A stretch of 64,000 bases of DNA from Tsuneonella dongtanensis (GTDB lineage Bacteria; Pseudomonadota; Alphaproteobacteria; Sphingomonadales; Sphingomonadaceae), in contig NZ_CP016591.1 in the NCBI RefSeq assembly GCF_001698205.1, forward strand, positions 2,108,001 through 2,172,000, given 5' to 3'. Below the pieces are notes generated by a model. The model saw nothing but the letters and a program-made list of their open reading frames with translations. It did not search any database and was not told where the DNA came from. Positions 51,875 to 60,423 of the stretch are shown in pieces; the stretch's first letter is position 1; every line of letters starts with the position of its first letter. The position numbers and the translations under genes were made by a program.

Positions 51875-52183
51875 TCACTTCTCCTCTGCCTCGACCTCGC
51901 GCTCGATTCTCGCGGCCACTGGTTCGAGACGGTCCATCACCTTCTTGTTCTTGGGACTGAGCAGGTACTGCCATACGCCGTAAGCGTTTATCGCTAGCAG
52001 AATCGCGTTCATCGCGGCGATCGGCATCGCATCGCCGGTGATGCCCGAAACGACCCATGTGGCGGACACCGCGCAGAAAAGCACGAAGCCCCACCCGGTG
52101 ACCTTCCGACCGAGGTCCGCGGCGACGAGCGCGGCGGCGATCATCGTGCCAATCGCGGCGATCCATTCGAGTGGTCCATCCAT
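51875..52183 (-). CDS. Small membrane protein of unknown function
   Basis: 102 residues from ATG 52183, which has AGGGG eight bases upstream; ATG 52216 is possible. Three hydrophobic segments (around 6-22, 26-46 and 51-71) are followed by a charged helical C-terminus (SPKNKKVMDRLEPVAARIEREVEAEEK). I recognise no family. Divergent from the phosphotransferase gene. Confidence 0.5.
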   Translation of the reverse strand: MDGPLEWIAAIGTMIAAALVAADLGRKVTGWGFVLFCAVSATWVVSGITGDAMPIAAMNAILLAINAYGVWQYLLSPKNKKVMDRLEPVAARIEREVEAEEK

Positions 52184-52244
52184 TTGTCGCATCCCCTGTT
52201 CGGCGTCGATTGTCATAAGCCCCGTGCCAGCTTAGCGTTCCAGC

Positions 52245-53336
52245 GTGAGAGGAGCGGGTTTGGGCGATTTTCCGACGACAGCAGCGGAGGTTAGCGCCGA
52301 GTGGCTGACCGGGAGGCTGCGCCAGGCCGGCGCGCTGGATCACGGCCGCGTCACTTCAATCGAGTGGCAACCGATCGGCACCGGGCAGGTGGGCGACAGC
52401 GCCCGGTTTGCGCTGCGCTACGAGGGCGGGGAGGGGCCGCCGACGATCGCGGGCAAGTTTCCCGCTGCCGACCCCACCAGTCGCGGCACCGCTGCGGCAT
52501 TCGGACTCTACGTCAAGGAGGTCGGCTTCTATCGCGAACTCGCGCCAAAGCTCGATGTGCGCGTGCCCCGCACCTATGCGGCCGAGGTGAACGACGACGG
52601 CGGCGAATTCGTGCTGTTGTTCGAAGACCTCGGGCCGTGCCGGCAGGGCAACCAGCTCGACAGCTGTTCGCTCGCCGACGCCCGCCACGCGGTGCGGCAG
52701 GCCGCCGCGATCCACGCGCCGAGCTGGAACGACCCGACCATTGTCGATCTCGAATGGCTCAGCATGAAGCCCGAGGCGGTCGCGCAGATCATGGCGATGT
52801 ACCCGCAGGCGCACGCGATCTTCGCGGACCGTTATGCCGACAGCCTAGAGCCCGAACTCATGGCTGTATGTCATAGTCTCAACGAGGCGCGCGAAGCGTG
52901 GTTCGGGCGCGAGCAGCGCGATCGTTGCCTCATTCATGGCGATTTCCGGCTCGACAACATGCTGTTCGACATTCGCGGCGGCGAGGAGCCGATCGCGGTG
53001 CTCGACTGGCAGACCGTGAGCACCGGAAGCGGGCTTACCGACATCGGATACTTTCTCGGCTGCGGCATCGGCGACGCGTTGCGGCGCGAGGCCGAGGGCG
53101 AACTGCTCGATCTATACTGCGCCGAGATGACCGCGCGCGGGGTGCCGCTCGATCACGGCGCAGTATGGGACCACTACCGGCTCGGCGCGCTCCACGGCAT
53201 CTCGACCGCGGTGTTCAGTTCGGCCTTTGTCGAACGCACCGAACGCGGCGACGCGAATTTCCTGTCGATGGCGCGCGGCGCGTGCGCGTTGGCGCTGGCG
53301 CACAACAGCATCGGCTTGCTGAGCGGAAAGGGCTGA
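52245..53336 (+). CDS. Phosphotransferase-family (APH-like kinase) protein
   Basis: 363 residues of the aminoglycoside-phosphotransferase/choline-kinase fold. The catalytic loop is CLIHGDFRLDNMLF, and the metal-binding Asp is in AVLDWQTVSTG. Such kinases act on small hydroxyl compounds; this subfamily often sits with acyl-CoA or steroid-degradation genes. The GTG at 52245 is the longest start. A TTG at 52260 has AGGAG six bases before it and may be the real one. It precedes the next gene by two bases, as a two-gene unit. Confidence 0.8.
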   Translation: MRGAGLGDFPTTAAEVSAEWLTGRLRQAGALDHGRVTSIEWQPIGTGQVGDSARFALRYEGGEGPPTIAGKFPAADPTSRGTAAAFGLYVKEVGFYRELAPKLDVRVPRTYAAEVNDDGGEFVLLFEDLGPCRQGNQLDSCSLADARHAVRQAAAIHAPSWNDPTIVDLEWLSMKPEAVAQIMAMYPQAHAIFADRYADSLEPELMAVCHSLNEAREAWFGREQRDRCLIHGDFRLDNMLFDIRGGEEPIAVLDWQTVSTGSGLTDIGYFLGCGIGDALRREAEGELLDLYCAEMTARGVPLDHGAVWDHYRLGALHGISTAVFSSAFVERTERGDANFLSMARGACALALAHNSIGLLSGKG

Positions 53337-53338
53337 TC

Positions 53339-54409
53339 ATGGTGCTGACGAAGGGTGACGACTATCCGCTCCACCAGACCGCCGAGCCGGTCGCCTATGC
53401 CGGTACCGACCGCAATTTCTACGATCGCTACTTCTTCAACGGCTACGCGCCCGACGGCAGCGGGTTTTTTGCGGTGGCGTTCGGAATATATCCGCATCTC
53501 GATATCGCGGACGCGCACTTCAGCGCGATCCGTGGCGAGACGCAGCACTGCCTTCACGCAAGCCGCCGCCTTGGAATGGAGCGGATGGACCTCGCCTGCG
53601 GGCCGATCCGCATCGAGGTGATCGAGCCGCTGCACAAGCTGCGCGTAGTGGTCGAGGGGGAGGGTATCGCCGCCGACCTCACTTTTACCAGCCGGGCCTT
53701 CCCGATCGAGGAGCCGCGGTTCACCTGGCGCGTCGGCCCGCGGACGGTGATGGACTACACGCGCCTCACCCAGAACGGGCACTACGAGGGCTGGATCGAG
53801 ATCGACGGCGAGCGCAAGACGGTCGCAAGCGGCACGGCCGGCACGCGCGACCGCAGCTGGGGGGTGCGCCCAGTCGGTGCACGGGACCCGCAGGGCGGGG
53901 GTCTCGCGCAGTTCTTCTGGCAATGGACCCCGGTCAATCTGCCGCGGCGGAGCCTGTTCTGGCACCTCAACGCGCATCAGGATGGCAGCACGTGGAACAG
54001 CCGCACGGTGATCGCACCCGACGGCGAGGGTGCCGAGGCGTTTACCGAACACGAACACGCCACGATGGACGCCGCGCCCACCGCTGGCACGCGCTGGCCT
54101 TCGGGCGGGACACTGCGGGTCGGCAACGAGTCGTTCGCGTTCGAGCCGCTGGGACGGTTCCAGATGCGCGGGCTTGGCTACACATCGCCAAAGTGGGGCC
54201 ACGGGCTCGATCACGGCATGCTTGAGATCGAGCGCGAGGACATCGACCTTTCGGCCATCGACCCGACGCGCATCGACAACCTGCATGTCCAGATGATCTG
54301 CCGCGTGACAGGGCCCGATGGCGAGACGGGGATCGGATCGTTCGAACAGCTCGCGATCGGACCCTACGACCCGCTCGGGCTGACCGGACTGGCCGACCCC
54401 GCGCGCTAG
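53339..54409 (+). CDS. Unknown protein coupled to the phosphotransferase (possibly CrtC/AttH-like fold)
   Basis: 356 residues from ATG 53339, three bases after the kinase stop. A beta-rich pattern with many W, F and Y residues includes YFFNGYAPDGSGFFAVAFG, RDRSWGVRPV and FFWQWTPVNLP. The RDRSWGxR block recalls hydroxyneurosporene-synthase (CrtC/AttH) two-domain lipocalin-like proteins; this is a by-eye resemblance. No signal peptide. The stop overlaps the convergent aldo/keto reductase stop in CTAG. Confidence 0.55.
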   Translation: MVLTKGDDYPLHQTAEPVAYAGTDRNFYDRYFFNGYAPDGSGFFAVAFGIYPHLDIADAHFSAIRGETQHCLHASRRLGMERMDLACGPIRIEVIEPLHKLRVVVEGEGIAADLTFTSRAFPIEEPRFTWRVGPRTVMDYTRLTQNGHYEGWIEIDGERKTVASGTAGTRDRSWGVRPVGARDPQGGGLAQFFWQWTPVNLPRRSLFWHLNAHQDGSTWNSRTVIAPDGEGAEAFTEHEHATMDAAPTAGTRWPSGGTLRVGNESFAFEPLGRFQMRGLGYTSPKWGHGLDHGMLEIEREDIDLSAIDPTRIDNLHVQMICRVTGPDGETGIGSFEQLAIGPYDPLGLTGLADPAR

Positions 54410-55332
54410 GCGGCCGCAGTCAGCCGCGCGAGCTGGTCGTCGGACAGCTCGACACGGGTGAATTCGAGCAGTTCATCGAGTTGCCCCTTCGTCCGCGCGC
54501 TCGCAATCGGGGCGGGGATGCCGGGCTGGCGCACCAGCCAGGCGAGCGCGATCGCGGCGAGGCTCGCCCCCGTTTCGGCTGCTACCGCGTCCATCGCCGC
54601 GATCACTGCGGGGCCGTTTGTTCCCGCAAGCTGGCGAGCGCGGCTACCGCGCACCGACTTCGCAAAGTCCTCGTCGGTCCGATATTTGCCGGTGAGATAC
54701 CCTGAAGCGAGGCCGAAGAACGGCAACATCGCCAGACCCCGGTCCGCGACGAGATGCTGCAAGTCGGCACCATAGGCCTGGCGGGCAACGAGATTGTACT
54801 CGTTCTGGAGCGCGGCGAATCCCGCAGCTCCGTCCTTGTTCGCTTGATCGAGCGCCGCCTCCAGCCTCGCGGCGTCGAAGTTGGATGCGCCCACCGCGAC
54901 CGCCTTGCCACTCTGCACGGCGCCGTCGAAAGCCTCGACGATCTGCCCGATGTCGAGCTCGGGATAATCCTTGTGCGCGTAGTAGAGGTCCACGCGGTCG
55001 GTACGCAGCCGCTCGAGCGAGGCGTCGAGCGAACCGAGCACCGTGGCGGGTTCATAGAGCTCGCTTCCGCCAAGCATCCCGGTCTTCGTGTGCAACCGCA
55101 TTTCATCGCGCACTCCGCGACTTTCCAGCCAGCGACCGATCTCCGCCTCCGATTCGCCGCCCTTGTGACCGGGCACCCACGCCGAATAGACGTCGGCCGT
55201 GTCGATCATCCGGCCACCGGCTTCGTAAAATGCGTCGAGAACCGCGAACGCCTCGTCACCCTTCGAAGACCACCCGAAGACGTTGCCGCCAAGGACAAGC
55301 GGGATACCGGCGATGAAATCGTGATCGGCCAC
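54406..55332 (-). CDS. Aldo/keto reductase
   Basis: A 308-residue TIM-barrel NADPH oxidoreductase. The tetrad appears as Asp/Tyr in MIDTADVYSAW, Lys in RLHTKTG and His in YYAHKDYP. The cofactor end contains ASARTKGQL. Substrate unknown. It follows a GNAT gene on the same strand by two bases and overlaps the unknown gene on the other strand. Confidence 0.9.
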   Translation of the reverse strand: MADHDFIAGIPLVLGGNVFGWSSKGDEAFAVLDAFYEAGGRMIDTADVYSAWVPGHKGGESEAEIGRWLESRGVRDEMRLHTKTGMLGGSELYEPATVLGSLDASLERLRTDRVDLYYAHKDYPELDIGQIVEAFDGAVQSGKAVAVGASNFDAARLEAALDQANKDGAAGFAALQNEYNLVARQAYGADLQHLVADRGLAMLPFFGLASGYLTGKYRTDEDFAKSVRGSRARQLAGTNGPAVIAAMDAVAAETGASLAAIALAWLVRQPGIPAPIASARTKGQLDELLEFTRVELSDDQLARLTAAA

Positions 55333-55334
55333 AA

Positions 55335-55883
55335 TTAACCCCTTTCAATGCGGCGCGCGCGCCATTGGTCGGCGGTCTGACCCCAGGCGTCGACCGCCTT
55401 GTCGTCGAATGGCGCGGGCATCCTCGTCGGCCCCAGATTTGCCGAGCCGAGCCGTTTGGCCAAAGCGACCGAGCGAACGTTCGCGGGATCGATGATGTGG
55501 ATCACCTTGTCCCACCCGAGTACGTCGAAGGCAAAATCCATCGACGCGACGGCCGCCTCGTACGCGTATCCCTTTCCGGCAAACTTCTTGTGCACGCCCC
55601 AGCCGATCTCGTGCCCCGGCCATCCCTCAGGCTCCCACGGACCGACGCGCCCGACCCATTCGCCGGTTTCGCGCTCGATCACCGAAAACATGGAGTAACT
55701 CGTGATGTCCCAGGCGCCGCGGATCGTGCTTAGCACGCGCCATGCAGTAGCGCGCGGCCCGTGCCCGCCGATGTAGCGCATCGATTCCTCGTCCGCGCCC
55801 ATTTCAGCGAATCCGTCGAGGTCAGCCGCCTCCGGTACCCGGAGGATCAGGCGCTCCGTGAAAAGGACGGGATAACCGTTCAC
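55335..55883 (-). CDS. GNAT-family N-acetyltransferase (RimJ-like)
   Basis: 182 residues. [21 protein letters not shown] is the usual start of the RimJ/RimL group, [20 protein letters not shown] contains the acetyl-CoA loop, and [13 protein letters not shown] the C-terminal motif. Substrate unknown. The start overlaps the ribH stop by four bases, so it is transcribed with ribH and the aldo/keto reductase. Confidence 0.88.
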   Translation of the reverse strand: MNGYPVLFTERLILRVPEAADLDGFAEMGADEESMRYIGGHGPRATAWRVLSTIRGAWDITSYSMFSVIERETGEWVGRVGPWEPEGWPGHEIGWGVHKKFAGKGYAYEAAVASMDFAFDVLGWDKVIHIIDPANVRSVALAKRLGSANLGPTRMPAPFDDKAVDAWGQTADQWRARRIERG

Positions 55884-56299
55884 CGATACTGCTGGGCGAT
55901 ATCGAGTAGGACCATCGCGGCCTTTGCCGCTTCGCCGCCCTTGTCCTTCTGCGCCGGATCGGCGCGGACGATCGCCTGAGCCTCATTCTCGACCGTCAGG
56001 ATGCCGTTGCCAACGGCGATGCCATCCATGGTCAGCGCCATCACGCCCCGGGCGCTTTCGCCCGCGACGATCTCGAAGTGATAGGTTTCGCCCCGGATCA
56101 CCACGCCGATCGCGACAAATCCGTCATAGCGGCCACTTTCCGCGACGGTCGCGATCGCTCCAGGTATCTCGAGCGCGCCGGGGACGGTCATCACGTCGTA
56201 ATCGTGCCCGTTACGCTTGAGCTCCGCTCCAGCGCCGGCAACGAGCATGTCGTTGAGGTGGTCGTAGAACCGTGCTTCGACGATGAGGAATCGGGCCAA
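55880..56299 (-). CDS. ribH: 6,7-dimethyl-8-ribityllumazine synthase
   Basis: 139 residues, penultimate step of riboflavin synthesis. It has [25 protein letters not shown] and [25 protein letters not shown], which hold the substrate-binding and catalytic His residues. The short form fits the icosahedral or decameric family. Other rib genes are not adjacent; it is followed by a GNAT and an aldo/keto reductase. Confidence 0.94.
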   Translation of the reverse strand: MARFLIVEARFYDHLNDMLVAGAGAELKRNGHDYDVMTVPGALEIPGAIATVAESGRYDGFVAIGVVIRGETYHFEIVAGESARGVMALTMDGIAVGNGILTVENEAQAIVRADPAQKDKGGEAAKAAMVLLDIAQQYR

Positions 56300-56321
56300 G
56301 CTGATGCTCCTTGCGCAATCG

Positions 56322-56411
56322 TGGCGGACGGGGTGGGATTCGAACCCACGGTGAGCGTGAACCCACGGCGGTTTTCAAGACCGCTGCCTTAAACCACTCG
56401 GCCACCCGTCC
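56322..56411 (-). tRNA. tRNA-Ser (anticodon UGA)
   Basis: A 90-base tRNA with the long variable arm of serine tRNAs on the minus strand. Acceptor GGACGGG pairs with CCCGUCC, the discriminator is G, and CCA is encoded at 56322-56324. The anticodon stem-loop GGTCTTGAAAACC carries UGA. It lies between ribH and the mltB-like gene; no repeat or integrase sits near it. Confidence 0.95.
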
Positions 56412-56499
56412 GGCGAAATGAGCGGCTAGCGGGCCGGAATGCGGTTGTCACCAACGCTTTGCGGTTTGCGCGCATGTCCCAGCTATGCGAGAAAAGGCC

Positions 56500-57507
56500 A
56501 TGCGCCTGAAACTGTTTGCCTTCCTCGTCGCTTTGCTTGCCACGCCGGTTTCGGCGCAGGAGATGTCGTTCGACGCCTATTTGCAGCTGCTCATCGCCCG
56601 TGCCCGGGCGGAAGGCGTCAGCGAACCCACGATCCAGCGCATGACATACGACCTCACGCCCAACAGCCGGGTGATCGAGCTTGACCGAGCGCAACCCGGG
56701 ACGCCGTCCTCGTCGGGCGAATTCCCGCGGCTGCAATCCTATCTGGACCGGCACGTCGATGCGGCGCGGATCAATGGCGGGCGGCGCAATTACCAGGCGC
56801 TGGGCCCGCTCGCGTCGCAACTGGAAACCCGTTACGGCGTGCCCGCGAAGATGCTCGTGGCGATCTGGGGCCACGAAACCAACTACGGCAGCTACACGGG
56901 GGATTTCGACCTCGCACGCAGCCTGGCGACGCTTGCCTGGGAAGGCCGGCGGCGTGAACTGTTCGCGACAGAATTCGTCGACTTGCTCAAGATCGCCGAT
57001 CTCGGCGTCACGCGGCAGACCCTGAAGGGAAGCTGGGCAGGCGCATTCGGTTACCCGCAATTCCTTCCGAGCATCTACCTCCGCCTCGCACAGGATGGCG
57101 ACGGTGATGGCCGACGCGACATCTGGAACAGCCGCGCGGATACGCTGGCCTCTATAGCGAACTACTTCCGCGATGCCGGCTGGCGCCGGGGCCAGCCGTG
57201 GGGCGTGCAGGCCAGCGTGCCCGGCGGCCTCGACTGGAATGCGCTCAAATCCCCCATGAACTCGCCGGTCTGCAGCAGGGTCCACGATCGCCATAGCAAG
57301 TGGATGAGCGTCGCCGAGTGGAAACGCCTCGGCGTACAGCCGCTCGTTTACCTCGACGACAACGTCACCGCCTCGCTGTTCCAGCCCGATGGGCCGGGTA
57401 CGCGCGCATGGCTGTTAACCGCAAATTATCGGGTCATCCTCGAATATAACTGCTCGAACTACTACGCGATGAGTGTGGGGTTGCTTGCAGATGAGATTGT
57501 CCGTTGA
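56500..57507 (+). CDS. Lytic murein transglycosylase, MltB family
   Basis: 335 residues from ATG 56500 with a signal peptide (MRLKLFAFLVALLATPVSAQ); ATG 56485 is an alternative. It cleaves glycan strands with formation of 1,6-anhydro-MurNAc. Catalytic Glu126 lies in IWGHETNYG, and the GAFGYPQFLPSIY block is the usual MltB motif. It has no lipobox, so it is soluble in the periplasm. The stop lies inside the rlpA-like gene, a 17-base overlap. Confidence 0.88.
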   Translation: MRLKLFAFLVALLATPVSAQEMSFDAYLQLLIARARAEGVSEPTIQRMTYDLTPNSRVIELDRAQPGTPSSSGEFPRLQSYLDRHVDAARINGGRRNYQALGPLASQLETRYGVPAKMLVAIWGHETNYGSYTGDFDLARSLATLAWEGRRRELFATEFVDLLKIADLGVTRQTLKGSWAGAFGYPQFLPSIYLRLAQDGDGDGRRDIWNSRADTLASIANYFRDAGWRRGQPWGVQASVPGGLDWNALKSPMNSPVCSRVHDRHSKWMSVAEWKRLGVQPLVYLDDNVTASLFQPDGPGTRAWLLTANYRVILEYNCSNYYAMSVGLLADEIVR

Positions 57508-58591
57508 TGCCGGTTGCCGGCTTTTCGCCCTTGGCCTGACCGCCGCCACGCTCGCCGGCTGCGGGCTGGTCGGCAATGGCGGCGACCGCCCGCAGGCAGT
57601 GGCAGTGGCGACGGATCCCACGGGTCCTGCCGCTGATTATCCGATGGTGCTGGGCGATCCCTACAGCGTGGAAGGGGTGCTCTACACCCCGGCCGACACG
57701 ATGAACTATGACGTGGTCGGTTATGCTGCGATCGATGCAGGGCAGGGCGTGACGGTAGCACACCGAACGCTGCCGCTGCCAAGTTACGTCGAGGTAACTT
57801 CGCTTTCGAGCGGAAAGACGATTCTCGCCCGGGTCGAACGGCGCGGGCCGATGACGGGCACCGCGATCATCGCGCTGGCCCCGGCCGCCGCTGCTCAGCT
57901 CGCAGAGGACGCTGGTGGTGCCATCCGCCTGCGCCGGGTAAATCCGCCCGAAAAGGACCGGATCGAACTCCGCGCAGGTCGCGCCGCCCCGGACCGGATC
58001 GAAACCCCCAAGTCGCTTGTCGAGGTGCTGCGGCGCAAGCTACCGGCGAGCGGCGCAGCCAGCCTCCGCGCTCCGGCGCCGGCCAGACCGGCCCTTGCAG
58101 CCGAGCGCCCCCAGGCTGCGTCGGTGGCAAAGGCATCTGCAGAACTGGCCCCTGTCTTGCGGCCAGCGACGACTCCCGCGGCCGTCCCGTCCAGTCCGGC
58201 CGCCGTCGCTGCCTATCCCCTTCAGCCGCTCGCAGGAAGCGATCAGGCCGCCAAACCCGTCGTCGTTGCACGCACAGAGCCGGCGCCAGTGGCGCTCAGG
58301 GTGCCTTTCGTGCCGGAAGCAGCGGCTCCGATTGCGAAGCCTGCGACTCCCAAAGCCGCTGCCGAACGAGGAGCGCAAGGCGGGGACGGCTTCGTCGTTC
58401 AGGCCGGCGCGTTCTCGAACCGGACAAGCGCTCAGCGAGTGGCCGAGGCCCTCGGCGGCTATGTCAGCCCGACAGGCAAGCTGTTCCGCGTCCGCACCGG
58501 TCCTTTCACGAGCCGTGGACAGGCCGAGGCGGCGCTCGCCAAGGTGCGGGCCGCCGGGTATAGCGACGCACGAGTCTATACCGCAGGTTGA
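57491..58591 (+). CDS. RlpA-like septal ring lipoprotein with SPOR domain, catalytic Asp replaced
   Basis: 366 residues: a lipoprotein signal (LFALGLTAATLAGC), a double-psi beta-barrel (about 55-150), a long Pro/Ala-rich linker, and a C-terminal SPOR domain (FVVQAGAFSNRTSAQRVAEAL) that binds septal denuded glycans. RlpA family members cleave glycan strands with a His and an Asp. The His is present (His91 in VAHRTLP) but at the Asp position, 26 residues later, there is Arg117 (VERRGP instead of VNDRGP), so activity is doubtful. Placed between an MltB-type transglycosylase and DacC. Confidence 0.8.
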   Translation: MRLSVDAGCRLFALGLTAATLAGCGLVGNGGDRPQAVAVATDPTGPAADYPMVLGDPYSVEGVLYTPADTMNYDVVGYAAIDAGQGVTVAHRTLPLPSYVEVTSLSSGKTILARVERRGPMTGTAIIALAPAAAAQLAEDAGGAIRLRRVNPPEKDRIELRAGRAAPDRIETPKSLVEVLRRKLPASGAASLRAPAPARPALAAERPQAASVAKASAELAPVLRPATTPAAVPSSPAAVAAYPLQPLAGSDQAAKPVVVARTEPAPVALRVPFVPEAAAPIAKPATPKAAAERGAQGGDGFVVQAGAFSNRTSAQRVAEALGGYVSPTGKLFRVRTGPFTSRGQAEAALAKVRAAGYSDARVYTAG

Positions 58592-58609
58592 ACCGCCGGC
58601 TTCCGCCCG

Positions 58610-59785
58610 GTGGCGGGAGCAGCGTCGATTTCCTTTCCCAAGTCATTGCTGGCTGCCGCCGCGCTCGTCACGAGCGTCGGCGCCGCCAGCGCGGATCGAA
58701 AGCCCACCGATCCCGCTCCCCCGCCGCCCGAAGTGCCGATCGCGTTGCTCGTCGACCTCTCCTCGGGACAGACGCTCTATGCGCGCGAGCCCGACCGGCG
58801 GTTCATGCCGGCCTCCATCACCAAGGTGATGACCGCGTTCACCGCCTTCGAGATGATCGCGGCAGGAAAGGTCTCCCCCGATCAATTGATCCAGGTGAAC
58901 GACGAGATCTGGCAGGACTGGCACGGCGTCGGATCGACCATGTTTCTCGAATATCGCCAACGGGTTAGCATCGATGCCCTGCTGCATGGCGTGACCACGG
59001 TTTCGGCCAACGATGGCGCGGCGGCGCTCGGCGCGGGGATCGCCGGGTCGCTCGACAAATGGGTCGAGCAGATGAACGCGACCGCGCGATCCATCGGCAT
59101 GCGCGACAGCCACTTCGGAACGCCGAACGGGTGGATGGACGAGGGCAAGACGTTCGTCACCGCACGCGACCTTGCGACGCTCGCCGAAGCGATGATCACC
59201 CGCCATCCGGACCTCTACGAACGGTATTTCGGTCACCAGAGGCTCAAGTTCAACGGCTTCGAGCAGCGTAACCACGACCCGATATCCGGCGTTATCGAGG
59301 GTGCCGACGGGCTCAAGACGGGTTTCACCAACCAGGCGGGATACGGGTTTCTCGGTAGTGCCGAACGGGACGGTCGCCGTCTGGTCATGGTGGTTGCGGG
59401 TGCGCCGACCGGGCGGATCCAGAGGGCGACCTCGCGCGCCTTCATCGAGTGGGGCTTTCAGGCATTCCGCGGACACCCTCTGTTCGCCAAGGATGCGATC
59501 GTTGGCGAGGCGAGTGTGCAGGGCGGCTCTTCGCGCAGCGTGAACCTGATGGCGGTGCGCCCGATCGGTTACGACCTGCCTGCTGGCCAGACCGGAGATG
59601 TCCGCCTGACGATTCGCTACGAAGGCCCCTTGCGCGCGCCCATCGCCAAGGGCGAACAGGTAGCCGAGCTGGAGATAGCGGTGGAGGGCCTGCGACCATC
59701 GCGGGTGCCGCTGGTTGCCGCGGATGCGGTCGACGAGGCCAACCTCGCCGAGCGTCTTGTCAATGGCCTGGCCGGACTGTTCTGA
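58610..59785 (+). CDS. dacC: D-alanyl-D-alanine carboxypeptidase (PBP5/6 type)
   Basis: 391 residues from a GTG with a signal peptide (SLLAAAALVTSVGAASA). A serine carboxypeptidase trimming the terminal D-Ala of peptidoglycan stems. Active-site motifs SITK (69-72), SAN (132-134) and KTG (236-238) are intact, and the C-terminal PBP5 beta domain follows. The stop overlaps tmk's ATG by one base (TGATG), starting the dacC-tmk-holB-metG-tatD series. The symbol could equally be dacF. Confidence 0.9.
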   Translation: MAGAASISFPKSLLAAAALVTSVGAASADRKPTDPAPPPPEVPIALLVDLSSGQTLYAREPDRRFMPASITKVMTAFTAFEMIAAGKVSPDQLIQVNDEIWQDWHGVGSTMFLEYRQRVSIDALLHGVTTVSANDGAAALGAGIAGSLDKWVEQMNATARSIGMRDSHFGTPNGWMDEGKTFVTARDLATLAEAMITRHPDLYERYFGHQRLKFNGFEQRNHDPISGVIEGADGLKTGFTNQAGYGFLGSAERDGRRLVMVVAGAPTGRIQRATSRAFIEWGFQAFRGHPLFAKDAIVGEASVQGGSSRSVNLMAVRPIGYDLPAGQTGDVRLTIRYEGPLRAPIAKGEQVAELEIAVEGLRPSRVPLVAADAVDEANLAERLVNGLAGLF

Positions 59786-60423
59786 TGCGGCAAGGGCGCT
59801 TCATAGCCTTCGAAGGCGGCGAGGGCTGCGGGAAGTCGACCCAGGCGCGTCTCCTGGCCGACGCCCTGCGCGCACGTGGTCTTTCGGTCGACCTCACCCG
59901 GGAGCCCGGCGGCACGCCGGGCGCCGAAGCCATCCGCGATCTGCTCCTCGATCCGCCGGGGGAGGGGTGGGGGCCGGAAGCCGAGGCACTGTTGTTCGCC
60001 GCAGCCCGCGCCGATCACGTCGCGCGTCTGATCCGCCCCGCTATCGCACAGGGTCGCTGGGTGATTTCCGACAGGTTCGTCGATTCAAGCCGTGCGTACC
60101 AAGGCGGCGCAGGCGGAGTCGGCGACGACGCGGTGCAGGCGCTCCATGCCATCGGCAGCCGGGGACTGCGCCCAGACCTCACGATATTGCTCACCGTCGA
60201 TCCCGAAACCGCGCTCGCCCGCACTCGCGCACGGGATGGTGGAAATGCCGATGCTATCGGAGGCCGCGATGCTGGCTATCATCGCGCGGTCGGCGAAACG
60301 TTCGGGAGGCTCGCGGAAGAGAACCCCGATGAGTTCAAGGTCATTTCAGGGGATGCCACGCCAGAGGAAGTCCAGACAGCCGTCTGGAGCGCCGTCGCAC
60401 CTCTGTTGGAGCCCTCTCCATGA
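59785..60423 (+). CDS. tmk: Thymidylate kinase
   Basis: A 212-residue kinase converting dTMP to dTDP. The P-loop is GGEGCGKST at the N-terminus, DRF appears in ISDRFVDSS, and the LID region follows the VDPETALARTRARDG block. Shares one base with the dacC stop and four with the holB start; transcribed together. Confidence 0.95.
   Translation: MRQGRFIAFEGGEGCGKSTQARLLADALRARGLSVDLTREPGGTPGAEAIRDLLLDPPGEGWGPEAEALLFAAARADHVARLIRPAIAQGRWVISDRFVDSSRAYQGGAGGVGDDAVQALHAIGSRGLRPDLTILLTVDPETALARTRARDGGNADAIGGRDAGYHRAVGETFGRLAEENPDEFKVISGDATPEEVQTAVWSAVAPLLEPSP

Noticed and set aside
56322-56411. tRNA-Ser as an integration site
   Set aside because: No direct repeat of the tRNA end, integrase or composition change on either side.
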